64,000 nt of DNA, taken from positions 95,114,759 through 95,178,758 of the forward strand of contig ML679946.1 of assembly GCA_007922225.1 (NCBI GenBank), read 5' to 3'. Positions 45,434 through 56,758 of the stretch are shown one piece after another; within the stretch, counting starts at the first letter, position 1, and each line of letters begins with the position of its first letter. Both the position numbers and the translations under genes were made by a program. This stretch comes from Emydura subglobosa. Taxonomy: Eukaryota > Chordata > Testudines > Chelidae. Under the pieces are notes generated by a model, which was given only the letters and a program-made list of their open reading frames with translations, was not told where the DNA came from and did not search any database.

Positions 45434-46002
45434 TTATGTTGCATGTGCTGTGGGATTTTCAGGGAGAGAGAGATGCCCTGCATGACAGAAAGATTAAAGA
45501 AAAAAATCAGATCTCTCCCAGTTCCTATTAAGAATTAAATTACTCACCTGACTGGTAATGCATGAACCTATTCAAATATAATTAACAGCTTAATTATTCC
45601 CTGCAAAAGGTTTGTTTGGCACTAACTTGACAGAGAAAGGTGAATGCATGCCTGGAGCATGGACGAAAAGGACGGCCATTTTCAGAGTAAAAGACCCACA
45701 CTTGCTGAGAATTTTCCCTTTGGCTTACACTATCATTTGAGATGCAGTGGTGAACTCAAGCCATTCCAGCAAGGCTTTGTCTGCTTGCCTACATAAAGAA
45801 CCAATTAACTTATCAAGCCTGGCCTCTGTTCCTCTAAATTGGTACTGAGAAAAGCTTCTGTACCCATTTAAGATCTAATATGTTAAATCTGTAAGTCAAA
45901 TGAGAGTCTTATACATTTCAAATGAGAGGTTCTTTCATCTTTAACTGGGGATTTTTCCCTCCCACTATACACAGGTTGGAGCACCTATTGACTTTTTTAG
46001 TG
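45434..46002. other. Non-coding sequence, no gene seen
   Basis: No supported feature. Confidence 0.5.
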
Positions 46003-46130
46003 CAGTGGTTTCAGCTTTTTCAGGCAGCTGACTCCTTATTCACAGGGAAACTTTTGTGACCCCCTTAGCTTATTAAAAGTATAAAAATGTATAAATCAAT
46101 TACATAAATTTATCTCTGTTATTTGTGTAT
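46003..46130 (+). mobile_element. hAT-like element, left-end fragment
   Basis: CAGTGGTTTCAGCTTTTTCA, GGCAGCTGACTCCTTATTCA and TTTTGTGACCCCCTTAGCTT follow the well-known hAT end 'CAGTGGTTCTCAACCTTTTT..GACCCC'. No matching right end is found nearby, so it is truncated. Confidence 0.65.
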
Positions 46131-47270
46131 GTTTCAAGAGGTTGACAGGATATTTAACTTTGAAGTGCCGGTATTTCGTGAGTGGGGGAAGTGAGATTTT
46201 ATTTTCTTCAGATTTTAATAAAAATGTTCAATGCCTTCCAGCCCTTAGTTATCTTATGTGATACCCTCAGGAGTTGTGGCTAAAACCAGGCAGGAACAGG
46301 ACTTTCTGTTTTGTGGGAAATTCAATGATTTTGAATATTTTTTCATTTCAAAATGGAACAAGAACAAAAACTTTCAAGATTTCCTGGAAATGCTCTCCTC
46401 CCCCACAATTACAGGTCAATCATTTTTATCTCTACTTCCATTATAAGGTGTAAAATAAAAAATGGAAACAAAAAACTGTTTTGAAACAGGAAGTCAAAAT
46501 GTTCCTTTCAGAAAAGGTCCAAACGGAGCCTTTCTGCCGTATTGGAATGCTACATATTCCAGTTTTTATTCCAACTCAGATTTCACTAAAAATCAGTATG
46601 TTTCCACAAAACATTTTGCTTTTTGACAGATCAGCATTTTCTGATGCAAAAATGTTCCAAGGTCAGAGTAATTAGCAGAGCTGGGATTAGGGTTTGTTTC
46701 CAAATCCTGTATTCAGTCCAATCCTCTTCCTCTTGCTTATTGTCCTCAGGAACATTGACAAACGTTCCAGAGACGTTAGAATGTCTATTTTTAATATCTG
46801 CAGTAATTTTTTTTTTTAAGTTATTGAAAAGACACCAAAAAGCTCTTGTTTTTTAGACAAAGTCTGTGTTACCCTTTCAGTGTTGTCAAGGGCAAACTGT
46901 CACGGTCTGAGTCACCTGACAACTACAGTAATAAATCTAGTGGGAAGACTAATTTGCTTCTCCCACGGGTGTCAGTTAATGTTATGATGAATATGATAAA
47001 GTGTCTCATTGACCTGTTACTATTTCCTCTAAAAGACATAGACAGATACTCATTGTCACAGAGTCATATACATGCAAGTGACATACATGCTTGCTTAACA
47101 CCAAAATCATCACCCATAAGATGTCTGCAGGGAAAGAATCTAGATGTCATGTTCTTAATAGTCCAAAAGGGATAGAATTAAAGACAATGCTAGGTTCTTT
47201 TTAACTCATGTGGATGATCTGTGCATCATTGGAATGGGGTTCTACCTTGCCTTCATGGGCCCCTGTGGCC
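46131..47270. other. AT-rich non-coding sequence
   Basis: Around 46280-46660, TTTCATTTCAAAATGGAAC and similar phrases suggest an old GAAA/TTTC-rich repeat, as near 12.1 and 22.1 kb. There is no gene. Confidence 0.5.
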
Positions 47271-47275
47271 TACTA

Positions 47276-47936
47276 CACCTCGCCTTCAGGTAAGGAGCTG
47301 CAAAGATGGGTTCTTCTGGCCTGTCTAGAATGGCTGCTTGGAAGCAGCCAATCATTGCCCAGCAGGCTCAGATAAAAGGAGCTGCAGGGACTAAGTAGGT
47401 CAGTTCCTGGCTGGGCCTAGAGGGATGAAAAAGGGTGTTCTGCTCTGGGCAAAAGGTGCTTGACTGGCTGCATTTACTGGCCCTAGGAGAGTAAGGCCCT
47501 GAGAACGGTAACCCTAAGGTAACAGGCAAAGGTAAAGGAACCAGGTGGGAAGAGGCCCAGGGAATGCAGCAGCACCTCATTAAAGCAGGCAGTACATGGT
47601 TGCTGCTTATAGGGTCCCTTGGCTGGAACCCGGAGCATGTGTTCCCCACTGCCAAAGTGACCTAAACCCTGTGAAGGGGACAAAACTCCTTCAGAAACTG
47701 AGTGAAGGACTGGATTTAAAGGGCCCAGGGCTGAAAACCCTGGTAAGGGAAGACAGTTTGACTTTCTGCTACCCTAAAAGGGTCCATTTTTGACAGTGAC
47801 TTGGGCAGAGGGCTGAATTACTGAAGACCTGCCTAGTGAGATGAGGAACCTACTGGTAGCACCAGCAGCAGGAAAGAGATAGCTGGACTACACCCAGCTG
47901 CTAGGAGGCACTTAAAGTGAGTGCCCTGTTACAATT
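47276..47936 (+). mobile_element. LTR-like repeat, plus orientation
   Basis: The segment has a CAGGCTCAGATAAAAGGAGC TATA-like stretch at about 47361-47380, a gene-free body, and an end with GAGTGCCCTGTTACAATTAC. From memory similar text (CTGGCTGGGCCTAGAGGGAT, CCCTTGGCTGGAACCCGGAG) recurs in turtle genomes. The borders are approximate, and no target duplication or internal region is visible. Confidence 0.4.
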
Positions 47937-47941
47937 ACCTT

Positions 47942-47961
47942 TTAAAAAAAAAAAAAAAAAA
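47942..47961. repeat. Poly(A) run
   Basis: An almost pure A tract directly after the LTR-like segment. Confidence 0.8.
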
Positions 47962-48113
47962 GTAAACTTGGTAACCTGTTCTTTAAAGATAGATGTGAAA
48001 GTTCCCACAGTCCGGAGCACAATCAGACTTTCTGCTGTGTTACCACCATTTTGCATGTCCATTAGTAGCTGAACGCCCAGGCTATCTCATGTGTTATTCA
48101 TAAAATCATAGAT

Positions 48114-48729
48114 GTTGTGGCAAGGGTGGCCTGTTCTGCCTCTCCATGTGTCCTATGCTCTTTTTGGCTATGTTGATGATATGGCTTGGTGAGAGCAGGG
48201 GGAACTGGTCCCACCCTCTACTCCAAGCCCCAACCCAGGACCCTGTGAGGAGTAGCTCCACTGCTCACAGTACGCTTCCTGGAACCAGGGCAAGGGTTTT
48301 TCCCCCCTTCCTGACTGTGGGTCTCTCAGTCCCTTTGATCCTCCCCTGTTTTGGTGAGGGCACCCCACCTCAACTCCATTGTCTGAGCAGCCAGGTCCTC
48401 CTTCAGTCCTCTCTGCCTATGACCCTTGACCCTACCCAGACAGGCTTCTCCTTAACTCCCGTACCTTTTGGTGTTGTGGTAGCAACAGCACTCACTCTAA
48501 GCTCTGTAGCAGCTTCACTCCTCCTCTCAACTCCCTTTCAGCTTCCCCTATCTTCCTGACAGGGAGGCTTTTAACTGCTGGGGCAAGCTCCTTAATTGGC
48601 CTCAGCTGGCCTAATTGACCTGGAGTAACCCCAGCTGAACCACCCAGGGAACAAGGATTTGTTGATCCTGGGGCTAATATATATACTCTCCAACACTCTC
48701 CTATAGCCCTCAGGTCTGGCCCTGTCACA
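48114..48729 (-). mobile_element. LTR-like repeat, minus orientation
   Basis: On the minus strand it begins TGTGACAGGGCCAGACC at 48729 and ends near TGCCACAAC at about 48114. TATATATATTAGCCCC (about 48672-48688) and TTAAAAGCCTCCC (about 48563-48577) could be promoter parts. A TGTGACA start and a closing near-complement are typical of turtle LTRs as I remember them. The 137-codon and 113-codon frames within are not recognisable. Confidence 0.5.
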
Positions 48730-49544
48730 GTATAAAGAAGCCAAATAGAAGGGCACGTTTCCATACACTGTGTTGTAATGAACAATGTTGTTGTCCTTAC
48801 ACGTTCTCCAAAGTCTATGCACAGAGCAACCACCTCTTTGGTACCCCCCCCTTCCCCTAGCTATTTCTCCCACCTTCTCTAATCAACTGTCATGTTCCAA
48901 TCACCATAGAGCCTTTGGACTCCAGCATTTATTTGGTTCTCACAAGGCCCAGTGATGATCGTAACTGGTGATATCCTAAACAAAGAGTTCTCAGCTGTGC
49001 TTGTAGCTTTTTCCATTGCTTCACATGGCCTCAGACATTTTGGAATGACAGTCCTGGAAGATCGGTGTTGACTTGCACAGGTGGCAAATGAGGGGCGGTG
49101 TGTGTTTGTGGTTATTGTGTGCGCTTGTGTTTGTGGGGCGAGTGGTTTTGAAGAACTGTGGCAGTTGGGTCGTGTGTCTGTGTAGTCTCTCTCCCACAAC
49201 CAGAGAAACTGTTGCATGCAGAGTAACTGAGTGGTTGAGTTACCTCAGATATCACAAAAGTCTTGGCATGGCATAGATACATGCCTTGCTGTTACATGGC
49301 AAAGAAAAATGGCTAGAATTTTAAAAAATGGATGGTAACAGACCATGTGATAACCCAGTGATAATTCAACCTGGTGATAAGTCTGAGCAAAATAAGCCCT
49401 CAGCCACGCTTCTAGTTGCTTCCCTTATTTCACACTGACAAACAGTGTGACAAACAGAGCGACATTCTTGAAATCTCATAACATAGATTCACATATTCAG
49501 CCAAGATTTTCTTAGCATTTTTGTGGCCTGGTTATTAGATAAGA
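48730..49544. other. Non-coding sequence, no gene seen
   Basis: No supported feature. GT-rich wording lies near 49090-49145. Confidence 0.5.
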
Positions 49545-49645
49545 GGACGTCTGGACTCTATCCCTAGCTCTGCCGTTGACTTACTATGTGATCTGGGGCA
49601 GGTCACTGGGGCTCAGTTTACACATCTGTAAGAAAGGAATAATGC
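49545..49645 (+). repeat. MIR-like SINE
   Basis: GGACGTCTGGACTCTATCCC, TAGCTCTGCCGTTGACTTAC, TATGTGATCTGGGGCAGGTC, ACTGGGGCTCAGTTTACACA and TCTGTAAGAAAGGAATAAT follow the MIR consensus order closely. Confidence 0.85.
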
Positions 49646-50865
49646 AGTCCCAGCCTGTGGGAAGCCAAGAAGGTTTTGGACTCATGTGGTGGGTGATTTT
49701 CTCACGAGAGGTGGAATTCACCTGTGTGCAGAAGGCCTGCCACTTCCCCCTCCAAGTAGCCAGAAGGAAACGGGAAGAGTTAGTGGAGCGCAATCCTCCC
49801 AAAGAACCTTTTGAATAGACATAGAAACAGGCCTGAAGGGTTTGGAGATATGGGGGTTGGGAAGACACACAAGCATTTCTGAGACTAGCTGCAGATTTCT
49901 TACTGGCAGGCAGCATGTTTACTGAGAGAAGGCAGGCTCAAATTAGTTGCTCCAAGTAAAGTCACACACACGTGGAGCTATTTTGCAGGGGAGCTGTTTA
50001 CTGAATTCCTTCATTCTATTTCTCTCCTTTGATGGGAATTTATTTTCCTGCAGTTACGATGAGTCTAAAATCAGTTTAACACTAGCAGGTAGGTCACTGG
50101 TGACAAATCAGACAATAGTCCCACATCAGACCTACCTTCCCTCTGGGAGTTCTAGCAGGTAGCAATCCTCAAGCAGTTCCTGGCCCAGTCAGCCTGTTCC
50201 CTTAGCATGAGCACTAGAGATCTAATTTCCTTCCAAGTCAGTCCCCAACTGAGTTGAGCTCTCCCCTTTTAACTCCTCCCTCCAAGTCTGACACCTACTG
50301 CAGGTGCAGCAGGGAGGGGCAGATTGAGCCTATAGCAGTTTGTTAATCTTTTCTTGGCCAGTGTGGAGTTTTTGTACCCCATCACAAAAAGCACCACAGT
50401 TGACTCAACCCAGAGAAAACCACTCAAATGAATAACTACAACAATAGTATTACATTTTCCTCCACTACCACTGGCAACTATTCAATTAAATAACCCCTAC
50501 ATAATAAGCTTCCATTAGTCATTAAACCTTTTCAATGGCTCATTAATTCAGATAGCATAATCTGGTTTTGGTAAACGTCCACTGTCAGGCACTGATAAGG
50601 AAGGAGAATTTGCCTTTCATATCATAGAGGTGGTATTAGCACCTCATCAGAGCTGATAAAGTGTGAGAAATTACTTTCAGTAGCACAAGAGTCACTTGAA
50701 TACAGTTAGCACGTAGTAATGCAACATTAGGGCCACATCTGCAAGGTAGAAATTAACTATATTCAGGAGGCTTTGACACTTCTCTAGTACTTCAAGAGCA
50801 TTCACATCCTGTCTCTTGCATTGGTACACTGGAAACAAATTTAATCTAACTAAAAGAGTGCAGGT
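49646..50865. other. Non-coding sequence, no gene seen
   Basis: No supported feature. The 110-codon minus-strand frame at 49584-49916 overlaps the MIR and is not coding. Confidence 0.5.
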
Positions 50866-52285
50866 AAATTAGTTGAAATTATAGTAAAGAACAGAATTAT
50901 CAGACACAAATGAACATGATCTGAAAGATTCAATATGGATTTTTTAAGGGAAATCATGCCTCATCAATCTATTAGAATTCTTTGAGAGAGACAACAAGCA
51001 TGTGGACAAAGGTGATCCAGTTGACACAGTGTACTTGGACTTTCAGAAAGCCTTTGACTAGGTTCCGCACAAAAAGCTCTTATGCAAAATAAGCAATCAC
51101 ACTATAAGAGGGAAGATCCTCTTATGGATCAGCAACTGATTAAAAGATAGGAAACAAAGGGTAGGAATAAATGGTCAGTTTTCACAGTAGAGAGAGGTAA
51201 ATAGCAGTGTCCCGTACAGACCTATACTGGGACCAGTGTTGTTCAACATGTTCATAAATGATCTGGAAAAAGGAGTAACCAGTGAGGTGGCAAAGTTTGC
51301 AAACGATACAAAATTACTCAAGATAATTAAATCCAAAACTGACTATGAAGAGTTACAAAGGGATCTTGCTAAACTGGGTGATGGCAACAAAATGGCAGAT
51401 GAAATTCAACGTTAAGTGCAAAGTAATGAACATTGGAAAAAGTAATCCCAACTATACATACAAAATGATGGAATCTAAATTAGCTGTTTTCATTTAACAA
51501 AGATCTTGGAGTCATTGTGGACAGTTCTCTGAAAACATCTGCTCAATGTGGATTGGCAATCAAAAAAAGTGAACAGAATGATAGGAACCATTAGGAAAGG
51601 GATAGATAATGAGACAGAAAATATCACAACGCCATTATATAAATCTATGGTACGCCCACACCTTGAATACTGAATGCAAGATATATTAGAATTGAAAAAG
51701 GTACAGAAAAAGCAACAAAAATGACGAGGGGTAAGAAACAGCTTTCATAAGAGGATAAATTAAAAAAACTGGGACTGTGCAGCTTAGACAAGAGATGATG
51801 GCGGGGGGGTTGTATGATAAAGGTCTAAGAAATCATTAATCGTGTGGAGAAAGTGAATAGGGAAGTGTTATTTCCCCCCCAATATAACACAAGAACTAGG
51901 GGACACATGATGAAATTAAATAGCAGCAATTTCAAAACAAACAAAAGGAAGTACTTTGTCACATAATGTACAGTCAACCTGTGGAATTCATTGCCATGGG
52001 ATGTTGTAAAGGCCAAAACTATAACGGGGTTCAAAAAAGAATTAGATACATTCATGCAGGATAGGTCCATCAGTGGTTATTAACCAAGATGATCAGGGAT
52101 GCAACTCCATGCTCTGAGTATCCCTAAACCTCCGATTTCCAGAAGCTGAGACTGGATAACAGGGGATGGATCACTCGAAATTGCTTATTCTGTTCATTTC
52201 CTCTGAAGCGTCTGGCAGAATACAGGATACTGGGCTAGTTGGACCATTGATCTGAAATAGTATTGGCCATTCTTATGTTTTTACG
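50866..52285 (+). mobile_element. LINE (CR1-like) with broken reverse transcriptase
   Basis: It runs from the RT fingers region (AATTATCAGACACAAATGAA) to the 3' tail (GTATTGGCCATTCTTATG). Motifs in order are FQKAFD followed by an in-frame TAG where the family has lysine, then LGPVLFNMFINDLEKG, and KFANDTKLL, where the second catalytic position of FADD is asparagine. The thumb and tail follow. Later frames are broken repeatedly. Both the stop and the active-site change would kill it. Confidence 0.85.
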
Positions 52286-52289
52286 ACCT

Positions 52290-52482
52290 CCTAATGTAGA
52301 CACACTTAAAACAGTTAAAAATTTGCTTATATCAATTTGGCTTCATGTTTAAAGTATCAGATTAAATTACATTGTATAAACAAAGTTTAAACTGATGTGT
52401 ATCTACATTAGTGGTTAACTAGACTGAGTTAAAATCAATTTTAGTTAAACCAGTACAACGTTTTACTATAGACAAGGAGGCA
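52290..52482. mobile_element. Possible MITE
   Basis: The left part CCTAATGTAGACACACTTAA and the right part GTTTTACTATAGACAAGGAG (complement CTCCTTGTCTATAGTAAAAC) are roughly inverted. The interior GTTTAAACTGATGTGTATCT.. with repeated TTAAAC is typical of turtle miniature elements. The ends are imperfect. Confidence 0.4.
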
Positions 52483-53590
52483 GATTTTTAAGGGGGCAGA
52501 TTGAAAGGTATTTAGGCACATAAAGATGTAAATAGGTGTCCATTGGGAGTCAAGCACCTCGGATGGGATCTACGAAGGGATGTAGGCATTGCAAAGCTGC
52601 ATGTCACAGCCCCTAACTCTTCAGCGCCTAGAAAATTACAGAAACAACAGTTTGATTCACAAAGCTTCAGATAGACACTTATGGTCGCTATACAGTGAAT
52701 GTAGAGAAATAGGCTCCGTAGAAGCCAGCACGCCAGGTGGGGAGTTGCCTCAGCTAGCCAATGGGAGATGCCGACCATAGGGGTGTATGTTAAGCCCTTT
52801 TCCTCTTGAGGAAATATGCCTTGGCGTGGGCTGCAGGGAGGGGCCTCTCTCTGCTAGAGAGCCATGAAAAGAAACCATATGTCTTAGATGCTGAAACCAC
52901 TTCTTGCGGGAATGAATTCGGCCCCTGCCCCGCTCCACACAAAAACGCTAGAGGAATGGTGGTGCCACCTCCCTTATAACTTTTAGCCCACCTGGGAAGT
53001 GGGAGACCCAGGTTTAATTCCTCCCCTTTCTGTCAGAGGAGGAGAAAGGATCTGAACTAAGTGTCTCCCACCTCTCTGGAGGGTGTACTAACCATTAGCC
53101 TACAGAGTCATTCTCACACACTTTTTCTCTGGCACAATGACTGTTCTAGTATGGATAAATACTTAAATGCTGCCAGTCCTGAGAGGTGGGAGGCCCCCGT
53201 TCACATCCTTTCTTCCCCTCTGACAGAGAGGCGAGTGGGGGATTGGGCCCCACATGCAACTTTAGCAGGTGAACACCTATCTTCCCTCGGTTTGTGAATC
53301 GCTCTCGTACTTAGGCAGGAGATAGATCTAGATGCCCAGTGTGGGCAGCAATGTGCATGCTCCAGGGACTAAAACATACGTGCCCAGGGAGGAAATTTAA
53401 GTTCTGAGTAAGTTTAGGCACTTACAGGGTTAGGCAGCAGTCAACTGGGAGTTTCATGGATTGCAATGGTGCTGCACATAGGGACTTAAGCTACCTTATG
53501 GCTCGGACGCGTAGCACTTATGAAAATCCAACTCTGCTCTATCTGCAGGTTTAGGGGCCTAAATACCTTTAAAAATATGGCCCAAGGTCT
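52478..53590. mobile_element. Fold-back repeat (1.1 kb) with tRNA-like modules
   Basis: Both ends carry AAAGGTATTTAGGC, forward at about 52503 and as its complement GCCTAAATACCTTT at 53557-53570. Inside, three related modules of GTGGGAGAC..GGTTyAATTCC form occur in alternating orientation: plus at 52999-53022, minus at 53047-53071, plus at about 53185-53208. The second of these, with CTAATGGTTAGTACAC (complement of 53085-53100) ahead of it, resembles the A and B boxes of a tRNA promoter. No transposase is present. It is probably a non-autonomous repeat derived partly from a tRNA-like SINE. The exact ends are uncertain. Confidence 0.5.
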
Positions 53591-54169
53591 CAGAGCCTTG
53601 GAAATGCACAACTGAATAAAATTAACTAATAGTGACGGTCATTTAAAGTTATTCCCATTGCAGAATGAAGCCCAGTGTACAAACCTGGAATACTTGGTTG
53701 ACATTATTTCCTGAGTAATCTATTGGTTTGTTTCTGAGTGTGCAGTGTGGATGGTTGTTTAAAACCCTCCTAGACCTTTCCCTCTAAAATTTTTTATATC
53801 TGATACATTTTCACTGAAATGAGGAGAAATATTAAAAAAGTTATTACCAATCTTAGTGAAAACCTTAATTAAAGATTCAGATGACTGACTTTGCATGGTT
53901 GCAACACTGGAGGTGCCAAGACTAATTTATGTTCACTGTACAATGGGAATAATTATACTGTAGGTGGTATCACACAATGTTAGCTACAGAAGCAATTGAA
54001 CAGAGGGTCAAACCACATGCAGAGTTCTGATTTTTCTAACCAAATGTTCTGAAAGGACATTTACTTCCTAAAGGAAGCTTCCAAGAGGATGGACTCTGAC
54101 AGCTAAAAATCATGGAGCTTGTATGTGGTTTCCCTTCCTTGACTGCATAGTAGAACTATAACATATTTT
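53591..54169. other. Non-coding sequence, no gene seen
   Basis: No supported feature. Confidence 0.5.
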
Positions 54170-54340
54170 TCCATACACAAAAGCTTTGTTTACATTAGAA
54201 AATTGTATCCCTTAAACTATATTGGTACAGTTAAACAGTACAAGCCCCCCTAGTGTGGAGTCAATATATATATAGGTATTAAGGTGTTTTACACTAGTAT
54301 AGCTATTCCCATACAGAAAGGGGAATGATCTGTGACAGAG
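54170..54340. mobile_element. Possible MITE fragment
   Basis: TATATTGGTACAGTTAAACA, CCCCTAGTGTGGAGTCAATA and TACACTAGTATAGCTATTCC are typical of a turtle miniature with 'TATACTGGTATA' wording. A second piece (TTTATACCAGTATAACATG, CCACACTAGG) lies at about 55349-55377. Its ends are not defined. Confidence 0.35.
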
Positions 54341-55189
54341 TGAGATCTGTCTGTGATATCTGCGTGATCCTGTGTGTGGAAATGTTGGTACCATGACTGC
54401 ACAGGTCTAGCTTTGACCAAGGGCAGCTGATTATACTGCAAGCCAGACAGCTGCCCCACCTGGGAAAGGAGTTTGACACTTCAGTGAAGGACCATTACTA
54501 AGAATAATCTGGGTCTATCAACTCAGAATGACTTTCTACTATTGGCCCACTCCCATGGAACAATGATCCTTCTACCCAGGAACCCCAAGAGCAGGGAACG
54601 TATGACTGGTGAGTATGGAGCTTCTCAGCATGAGCACATGACACAGAGATGGAGGCTCTATTTCAAAGTGGGCCTCTGTTCGATGCAGGGGATAACCATT
54701 GCACCATGTAAGCAGGGGGTGCTGGAAAAGAGAGACTGTGCCCAGCCTGAAACATTGATGAACCATGGATTCATAAAAGGGATGAGCTCAGAGGGGGCAT
54801 CTCAGGACATTTGTTATTTTTCAAAGGTCTATCACTCTTGAGTGCTTTAGGAGTAAAGTGCTTGTTGTTAAGAAATTCTTTTGCTAAGCCTGTGTGCCTG
54901 GCGTGCCTGTCAGGTTGTCTCCAGCAGTGTTAATCTAGAAGCCCAGAGTACCCACAGCTATGGTGGGATGATGAGAGAACATGTGTAAGAGACTATGGGA
55001 TACGGGGGAGTTCAGACACAGTTTCAGGGTCAAGAGCATCTGGGTGTCATCATCTCATGGTCCAAGGAAAGGCACAGACAAAGAGGTCTGATCTTGGGAT
55101 TGTGTCCTATATACCCAGAGCTAGAAATAGTTACTAGACTATACCCAGACCAATTGGCTTTAAAGCACGTTGGCCCTAGCAATTGTGTC
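54341..55189. other. Non-coding sequence, no gene seen
   Basis: No supported feature. Confidence 0.5.
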
Positions 55190-55285
55190 TCATAGACTCA
55201 TAGATTTTAAGGTTAGAAGGGACCATCGTGATCATCTAGTCTGACCTCCTGCACATTGCAGGCCACAGTCCCCTCACAACACACT
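55190..55285 (-). mobile_element. CR1-like LINE tail fragment
   Basis: TCATAGACTCATAGATTTTA, AGGTTAGAAGGGACCATCGT, and ATCATCTAGTCTGACCTCCT form the tail of the same older family as at 45349. Confidence 0.8.
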
Positions 55286-55536
55286 GGTGACCTTACAGTG
55301 GGGTGTTGAGGCAGTATGTAACTTAAGTTATATTGCTGCAAGTTACCTTTATACCAGTATAACATGTCCACACTAGGCACTGTACTGATACAGCACTTAC
55401 AACTCTCACCTCATTCAATGTACTATCTACAATCATTGTTTGGAATTTCTCTCCTCTAATTCCATCCTAGACCCTCTCCATTCCAGCTCTACCCCTTGCA
55501 CTAGACTCAAATTACTCTTGCCAAAGTCCCTAATGA

Positions 55537-55854
55537 ATGCTTCCTAGTCAAAACTTGGAACCACTACTCCATCCACATCATCCTTCGACACTGTCAGACT
55601 CCTTTGATACTCTCAACCATGCTCTTCCTGAAATCTTGTCCTCTCTTGACTTCCATGACTCTGACCTTGCCTGGTTCTCCTCCTATGTCTCTAGTTGCTC
55701 ATTCATTAAGTCCTTTAGAGGACCCTCCTCATCCTTCCTCCAACTTTCTGTAGGAGTTCCACAGAACTCTCTCACTGGTCCTCTTCTCTTCTCCCTCTAT
55801 ACCCTATCTCTGTGTAATCTCATTTTCATACACAAACTCAACTGTCATCTCTAG
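55537..55854 (+). pseudogene. L2-like reverse transcriptase palm fragment
   Basis: A 105-codon frame reads DTLNHALPEILSSLDFHDSD (the AFDTVDH block), WFSSYVSSCSFIK, FLQLSVGVPQNSLTGPLLFS (the VPQGSVLGP block with GS replaced by NS) and LYTLSL. In related enzymes this is the palm with the first catalytic aspartate. It stops three codons before the YADD site because of the inserted LINE. Non-functional. Confidence 0.75.
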
Positions 55855-55856
55855 TT

Positions 55857-56758
55857 GTGCTCCTCAAGGATCTGTACTGGGACCAGTGTTATTCAACATA
55901 TTCATAAATGATGTGGGAAAAAGGGTAAACAGTGAGGTTGCAAAATTTGCCACTCAAGAAAGAGATCTTGGAGTCATTTTGGATAGTTCTCTGAAAACAT
56001 CTGCTCAATGTGCGGCAGCAGTCAAAAAAGATAACAAAAGATTAGGAACCATTGGGAAAGGAATAGATAATAAAACAGAAGATATCCTAATGCCACTCTA
56101 TAAACCCATGGTACACTTTTAATACTGCGTGCAGTTCTGGTCACCCCATCTCAAAAAAGATATATTAGAATTGGAAAAGGTATCAAAAAGGGCAACAAAA
56201 ATGAATGAGAGTATGTAACAGCTTCCACATGAGAGATTAAAAAGACTAGGACTTTTGATCTTGGAAAAGATACAACTAAAAGGGATTATGATAGAAGTCT
56301 ATAAAATCATGAATGGTGTGGAGAAAGTGAATTAGGAAGTGTAATTTACTCCTACACATAACAAGAACCAGGGGTCACCCGATGAAATTAATAGGCAGCA
56401 GGTTTAAAACAAATGAAAGGAAATACTTCTTCACACAACATACCATCAACCTGTGGAGCTTGTTGCCAGGGGATGTTGTGAAGGCCAAAAGCATAACTAG
56501 GTTAAAAAAAGAATTAGATAAATTCATGAAGCATAGGTCCATCAATGACTATTAGCCAAAATGGTCAAGATGCAACCGTGTGCTCTGGGTGTCCCAAACC
56601 TCTGATTGCCAGAAGCTGGGAGAGGATGACAGGGAATGGATCACTTGATGATTGCCAGTTCTGTTCATTCCCTCCAAAGCACCTGGCTTTGGTCTCTCTC
56701 AGAAGACAGGATACTGAGCTAGACAGATCACTGGTTTGACTCTGTGTGGCCGTTCTCA
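55857..56758 (+). mobile_element. LINE (CR1-like), inserted in the L2-like element, with internal deletion
   Basis: It begins at CTCCTCAAGGATCTGTACTG (the PQGSVLGP block) and ends with TGTGTGGCCGTTCTCATG, the same tail as at 38.2 and 52.28 kb. Compared with the copy at 50866, about 200-230 bases are missing between GCAAAATTTGC (55939) and CTCAAGAAAGAGATCTTGGA, which joins KFA directly to TQERDLGV and removes FADD. Later frames are broken. Confidence 0.88.
55886..56122 (+). pseudogene. Reverse transcriptase fragment with FADD deleted
   Basis: The 78-codon frame reads [20 protein letters not shown] and then A-TQERDLGVILDSSLKTSAQC and DNKRLGTIGKGIDNKTEDIL. Related elements have FADDTKLL and about 70 further residues between 'KFA' and the 'ERDLGV' block. 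The deletion is in frame. It removes both catalytic aspartates of the RT active site. Confidence 0.75.

Noticed and set aside
48146..48559. 137-codon frame rich in S, L and P
   Set aside because: It lies antisense within the LTR-like repeat and has no family features.
53040..53100. Possible functional tRNA gene on the minus strand
   Set aside because: Only box-like motifs are present. No cloverleaf with acceptor stem and anticodon arm can be drawn.
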